Source: JAIVJN01 sp036732565
GTDB lineage: Bacteria > Acidobacteriota > Vicinamibacteria > Vicinamibacterales > UBA2999
DNA: 18,130 nucleotides
Assembly (NCBI GenBank): GCA_036732565.1
Contig: DAINCF010000081.1
Coordinates: 1 to 18,130 of the forward strand
Direction: 5' to 3'
Shown here: positions 15,199 to 18,130 of the stretch, in pieces
Layout: the number at the start of each line of letters is the position of its first letter
How positions within the stretch are numbered: the first letter of the stretch is position 1
Notes under the pieces: model-generated
Told to the model about the DNA's origin: nothing
Databases searched by the model: none
What the model saw: only the letters and a program-made list of their open reading frames with translations
Translations under genes and position numbers: made by a program

Positions 15199-15311
15199 TG
15201 GCACGGTGCGAACCACCCTCGCCCAAGGCTGGGGCGGCCAAGTGCCCGACAGTTTAGCAGCGAAGCTCCGCGAACGCGGGCGCGGACGCTCTGCTTCGCC
15301 GCTCACAGCAA

Positions 15312-15379
15312 TTTCTAGCCCCGCTCCGCGGGGCGGTTACCAGATGTTTCTAGCCCGCTCCGCGGGGCGGTTACCAGAT
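15312..15379. repeat. Tandem duplication of the 3' end of the M13 peptidase gene, with hairpin
   Basis: Unit 1 (15312-15345, 34 bp) and unit 2 (15347-15379, 33 bp) are identical except for one C. On the minus strand each starts with ATCTGGTAA, the codons Ile-Trp-stop of the peptidase, followed by CCGCCCCGCGGAGCGGG and CTAGAAA. The CCCGC/GCGGG stem makes a small terminator-like hairpin in each unit. Unit 2 is the true gene end; unit 1 repeats it downstream. Confidence 0.85.
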
Positions 15380-17419
15380 CTTGACGCGCTCAGCCGGCGC
15401 GAGCCACATCTTGTCGCCGTCCTTGACAGCGAAGGCGGCGTAGAACTCCGGCACGTTGCGCACCGGGCCGATCGCGCGATACATGTCGGGCGCGTGCGGG
15501 TTGGCCATCACCTGCTGGCGCAGGGCGTCGTCACGCTGCTTGTCGCGCCACGCTTGTGCCCAGCCCATATAGAAACGCTGATCGCCGCTGAGGCCGTCGA
15601 TCGCCGGCGCCGGCTGGCCCTTCAGCGCGAGCGTGTAGGCGCGATGCGCGATGACGACACCCGTCAGGTCCCCGATGTTCTCGCCCAAGGTCAGCTCGCC
15701 GTTGACCTTCAATCCCGGCAACGGCTCGAACGCGCCGAATTGATCGACCAGGACCTTGGCGCGCTTCATGTACTCCTCACCGTCCTTCGCCGTCCACCAG
15801 TCGCGCAGCACGCCGTTGCCGTCGTAGCGGCGACCTTGATCGTCGAAGCCGTGTCCCATCTCGTGGCCGATGATGGCGCCGATGGCGCCGTAGTTCACGG
15901 CGTCGTCGGCGTCGAGGTTGAAGAACGGCGGCTGCAAGATCGCGGCGGGAAAGACGATCTCGTTGCGCACGGGGTTGTAGTACGCATTGATGGTCTGTGG
16001 CGTCATGCCCCACTCTTCGGGGTCGATCGGTTTGCCGACCTTGCCGAGCTGATACTCGTTCTCCGCGGTGAACGCGCGCGTCACGTTGCCCACGAGATCG
16101 TCCGGGGCCACGGTCACCTTCGAGTAGTCGCGCCACTTGTTCGGGTAGCCAATCTTCGGGCGGAACTTGGCAAGCTTCTCCTGCGCTTGCTTCTTGGTTT
16201 CAGGGCTCATCCACTCCAAGCCATCGATGCCCTCGCGGAACGCGGCGCGCATGTTCTCCACGAGCTGCTCCATGCGGGCCTTGGCTTCGGGCTTGAAGTG
16301 ACGGTCGACGTACAGCTTGCCCAGCATCTCTCCGAGGTTGCCGTTGATCGTGTTCACCGCGCGCTTCCATCGCGGCTGCTGCTCCTGCACGCCGCGCAGC
16401 GTCCGGCCGTACAGCTCGAATTCGGTGTCGATGAACGGCTTGCTGAGAAACGGCGCAAAGCCGTTGAGCAGCGTCGCTTTCAGATACGGCTTCCACTGAC
16501 TGACGGGCAGCTCGTTGACCGTCGCGGCCATCGCTTTCACGTAGCTTGGCTGGGAGATGATGATGGCCGGCGCGCTGGCGATGCCGAGCTCCGAGCTCCA
16601 CGCCGACCAGTCGAAGCCGGGAAACTGCTTGGGTAAATCGGCGAGCGCCACCTTGTTGTAGGTCTTGACCGCGTCGCGGCTCTCGACGTTCGTCCAGTGG
16701 ACGCGGGCGAGCCGCGTCTCGAGCACGAAAATCGCGCGCGCCGAGGCACCCGCGTTCGGCTGCTCCGCGAGTTGCAGCATGGTCTGGAGGAACGTGACGT
16801 ACTTCTCGCGGTATTCCTTCAGCTTCGGATCGTCCTTGAGGTAGTAGTCGCGATCGGGCAGGCCCAGGCCGCCCTGCACGATGTAGAGGATCTCGCGATC
16901 GGGCTGCTGCGCGTCGCCGTCCACGAAGCCGTTCATCGGGTTGATGACGTTCAACTTCGCCATGCGCGCAAAGTAGCGGGCGAGATCGGTTTTGCTTTGC
17001 AGACGATCGATCGCGTCCAGCTCCGCGGCCAACGGCTTGAGCCCGAGCTCGTCGGCGCGCGCCTCGTTCATGAAGCTGCCGTAGAAGTCGCCGATCTTCT
17101 GCGCATCCGAGCCAGGCGCGCGGTTGGGCGCCTTCGCAGCCTCCTCGGCGATGGTGCGGAGATCGATCTGGGCTTTGTCGAAGAGCTGATCGAACGCGCC
17201 GTACGAGGACTTATCGGCGGGGATCTCCGTCGTCGCGAGCCATCCGCCGTTCACGTGCTTGAAGAGATCGTCTTGCGGACGCACCGACGAGTCCACCGAG
17301 GCCAGATCGAGTCCGGACACCGGGGCCTTGGGGGCGGCCGGAGGCGCGGCAGGACCGGCGCCGTTGCAACCGGCCGTCACCAGGGACAGCGACAAGACGA
17401 AGAGCGCCAAGCGCATCAT
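15371..17419 (-). CDS. M13-family (neprilysin/PepO-like) zinc metallopeptidase, probable lipoprotein
   Basis: A 682-residue secreted peptidase that cleaves small peptides. It begins with a signal sequence (MMRLALFVLSLSLVTAG) and likely lipidated Cys18, then a Pro/Ala-rich linker. The M13 N-terminal domain starts at DLASVDSSVRPQDDLFKHVNGGWL. The catalytic part has NAYYNPVRNE, the zinc motif HEMGH (519-523), the third ligand Glu580 with Asp584 in GENIGDLTG, and a C-terminal Trp (RVKIW), all as expected. The ATG at 17419 is preceded by AGGAG seven bases upstream; the frame opens at 17602, but those codons cross the divergent promoter region. A -10-like TATCAT lies on the minus strand at 17477-17472, without a good -35. 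In the intergenic region it faces away from the GNAT gene. Family certain; natural substrates unknown. Confidence 0.95.
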   Translation of the reverse strand: MMRLALFVLSLSLVTAGCNGAGPAAPPAAPKAPVSGLDLASVDSSVRPQDDLFKHVNGGWLATTEIPADKSSYGAFDQLFDKAQIDLRTIAEEAAKAPNRAPGSDAQKIGDFYGSFMNEARADELGLKPLAAELDAIDRLQSKTDLARYFARMAKLNVINPMNGFVDGDAQQPDREILYIVQGGLGLPDRDYYLKDDPKLKEYREKYVTFLQTMLQLAEQPNAGASARAIFVLETRLARVHWTNVESRDAVKTYNKVALADLPKQFPGFDWSAWSSELGIASAPAIIISQPSYVKAMAATVNELPVSQWKPYLKATLLNGFAPFLSKPFIDTEFELYGRTLRGVQEQQPRWKRAVNTINGNLGEMLGKLYVDRHFKPEAKARMEQLVENMRAAFREGIDGLEWMSPETKKQAQEKLAKFRPKIGYPNKWRDYSKVTVAPDDLVGNVTRAFTAENEYQLGKVGKPIDPEEWGMTPQTINAYYNPVRNEIVFPAAILQPPFFNLDADDAVNYGAIGAIIGHEMGHGFDDQGRRYDGNGVLRDWWTAKDGEEYMKRAKVLVDQFGAFEPLPGLKVNGELTLGENIGDLTGVVIAHRAYTLALKGQPAPAIDGLSGDQRFYMGWAQAWRDKQRDDALRQQVMANPHAPDMYRAIGPVRNVPEFYAAFAVKDGDKMWLAPAERVKIW

Positions 17420-17528
17420 GGCGAAGCTCCTAGGAAGAGGACGAGCTCGGGCTCGCCCCGAATCGAAGGGAATGATAGCGTGTCGACCGCTCGCGAGGCA
17501 GAATGGGGGCCTGGAAGCTGGGACGAAC

Positions 17529-18083
17529 ATGGGGTCAGCGGTCATGCGCCTGGAGTTGGAGCGCTGCGTGATTCGGCCGTGGCAGGCGAGCGACATCTCC
17601 ACGCTGGTCCATCACGCCAACGATCGTCTCGTGTGGATGCAGCTACGCGACCGGTTTCCCTTTCCGTATCGCCCCGAGCATGGCCAGCGGTTTCTCGATT
17701 GGGCGATTCGTCAGCCGGTGGCCACCGTCTGGGCGATTGAGGTCGACGGCGAAGCTGCCGGCAGCATCGGCTTCGAGGTGGGCGACGATGTGGAGCGGGT
17801 GTCGGCGGAGATGGGCTACTGGCTCGGCCGCGCGTTCTGGGGCCAGGGCATCGTCAGTCCCGCGCTGCGCGCGGTCACCGAGCACGCCTTCGGGCAATGG
17901 GAGCTGACCCGAATCTTTGCGCTCCCGTTCGCGGATAATTCACGATCGATCCGTGTGCTGGAGAAGGCGGGCTACGTTCTCGAGGGCCGCATGCCACAAA
18001 GTGCCATCAAAGATGGCAAGATTCGCGATCAACTGATGTTCGGTGCCTACCGGGGGTCGATGAGGGCCTTATGCGACGACTGA
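17529..18083 (+). CDS. GNAT-family N-acetyltransferase (RimJ/RimL type)
   Basis: A 184-residue acetyltransferase. It begins with the RimL-like pattern MRLELERCVIRPWQASD (6-22). The acetyl-CoA binding region is AEMGYWLGRAFWGQGIVSPALRAV (94-116, glycine-rich motif A), followed by LPFADNSRSIRVLEKAGYVLEG (motif B). These transfer an acetyl group to an amine, either a protein N-terminus, an amino acid or a small molecule. The ATG at 17529 is taken as start; the ATG at 17544, which gives MRLELERC directly, is equally plausible on family grounds. It is transcribed away from the M13 gene. Its last 13 bases overlap the start of the next gene. Family firm, acceptor unknown. Confidence 0.88.
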   Translation: MGSAVMRLELERCVIRPWQASDISTLVHHANDRLVWMQLRDRFPFPYRPEHGQRFLDWAIRQPVATVWAIEVDGEAAGSIGFEVGDDVERVSAEMGYWLGRAFWGQGIVSPALRAVTEHAFGQWELTRIFALPFADNSRSIRVLEKAGYVLEGRMPQSAIKDGKIRDQLMFGAYRGSMRALCDD

Positions 18084-18130
18084 TGTTTGCGCTGCTCGTG
18101 GTCGGAAGCGTTGCCGCGCTGAGCGCACAG
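18071..18130 (+). CDS. N-terminus of an exported protein (signal peptide), cut by the window edge
   Basis: An ATG at 18071, in a different frame inside the last codons of the acetyltransferase gene, opens MRRLMFALLVVGSVAALSAQ. This is a short basic start, a hydrophobic stretch and a probable signal peptidase site near ALSA-Q. The frame is open to the end of the window (20 codons). The overlap of 13 bases with the upstream gene suggests translational coupling. Nothing of the mature protein is visible. Confidence 0.65.
   Translation, partial: MRRLMFALLVVGSVAALSAQ

Noticed and set aside
15260..15299. Hairpin GCGAAGC/GCTTCGC upstream of the hydrolase fusion as a regulatory site
   Set aside because: A 7-bp stem with a 26-base loop in GC-rich DNA is easily met by chance, and no second copy or promoter context was found.
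17420..17602. N-terminal extension of the M13 peptidase by 61 codons
   Set aside because: A strong Shine-Dalgarno and a lipoprotein signal sequence support the ATG at 17419; the extension overlaps the GNAT start.

Overview
The window reads as a piece of a high-GC Gram-negative chromosome. The gene content (tripartite RND and ABC-type exporters, lipoprotein outer membrane factor, secreted M13 and YpfJ metallopeptidases, wHTH/hydrolase fusion) and the repeat style (CAGGCCTTCAGGCCTG-type REP arms, CACGAAGACAC-type repeats) suggest an Acidobacteriota member, possibly Vicinamibacterales. That taxonomic call is inference and was not tested by any search. No rRNA, tRNA, CRISPR array, integrase or transposase gene was seen.

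Layout. (1) Positions 1-2871, minus strand: a TetR repressor followed by an ABC export operon (DevC/MacB-type permease, ATPase, HlyD-type adaptor cut by the window edge). Matching palindromes lie directly upstream of tetR and of the permease, so the repressor probably controls both itself and the exporter. (2) Positions 2965-3672, plus: an FkbM-type methyltransferase, behind a G-quadruplex-forming tract. (3) Positions 3693-5771, minus: a sigma-54 activator with two GAF domains. (4) Positions 6153-12290, plus: a compact operon of a STAS-domain protein, RND adaptor, RND pump and OprM-like outer membrane factor, which together make a full envelope-spanning efflux pump. (5) Positions 12533-13393, plus: a YpfJ-type membrane-anchored zinc peptidase. 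(6) Positions 13549-15198, minus: a fusion of a winged helix, an alpha/beta hydrolase and a degenerate nucleotide-cyclase domain. (7) Positions 15371-17419, minus: an M13 (neprilysin-like) lipoprotein peptidase. (8) Positions 17529-18130, plus: a GNAT acetyltransferase and the first 20 codons of an exported protein.

The most unusual part is between the genes. Most of the larger gaps hold a palindromic or inverted repeat, from several sequence families, and five stop codons lie inside such elements. A perfect 28-bp palindrome at 3669-3696 supplies the TAG of both convergent genes around it. A different, long imperfect hairpin at 13391-13551 does the same for the next convergent pair. The 3' end of the M13 gene, with its stop codon and a hairpin, is tandemly duplicated. 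A second copy of the 28-bp palindrome (5883-5910) differs from the first only by a matched, pairing-preserving base change.

The genes themselves are mostly recognisable families. No clearly new multi-gene system was seen. The best candidates for undescribed biology are the stop-codon-bearing palindromes, the wHTH/hydrolase/pseudo-cyclase fusion, and the STAS protein leading the RND operon.
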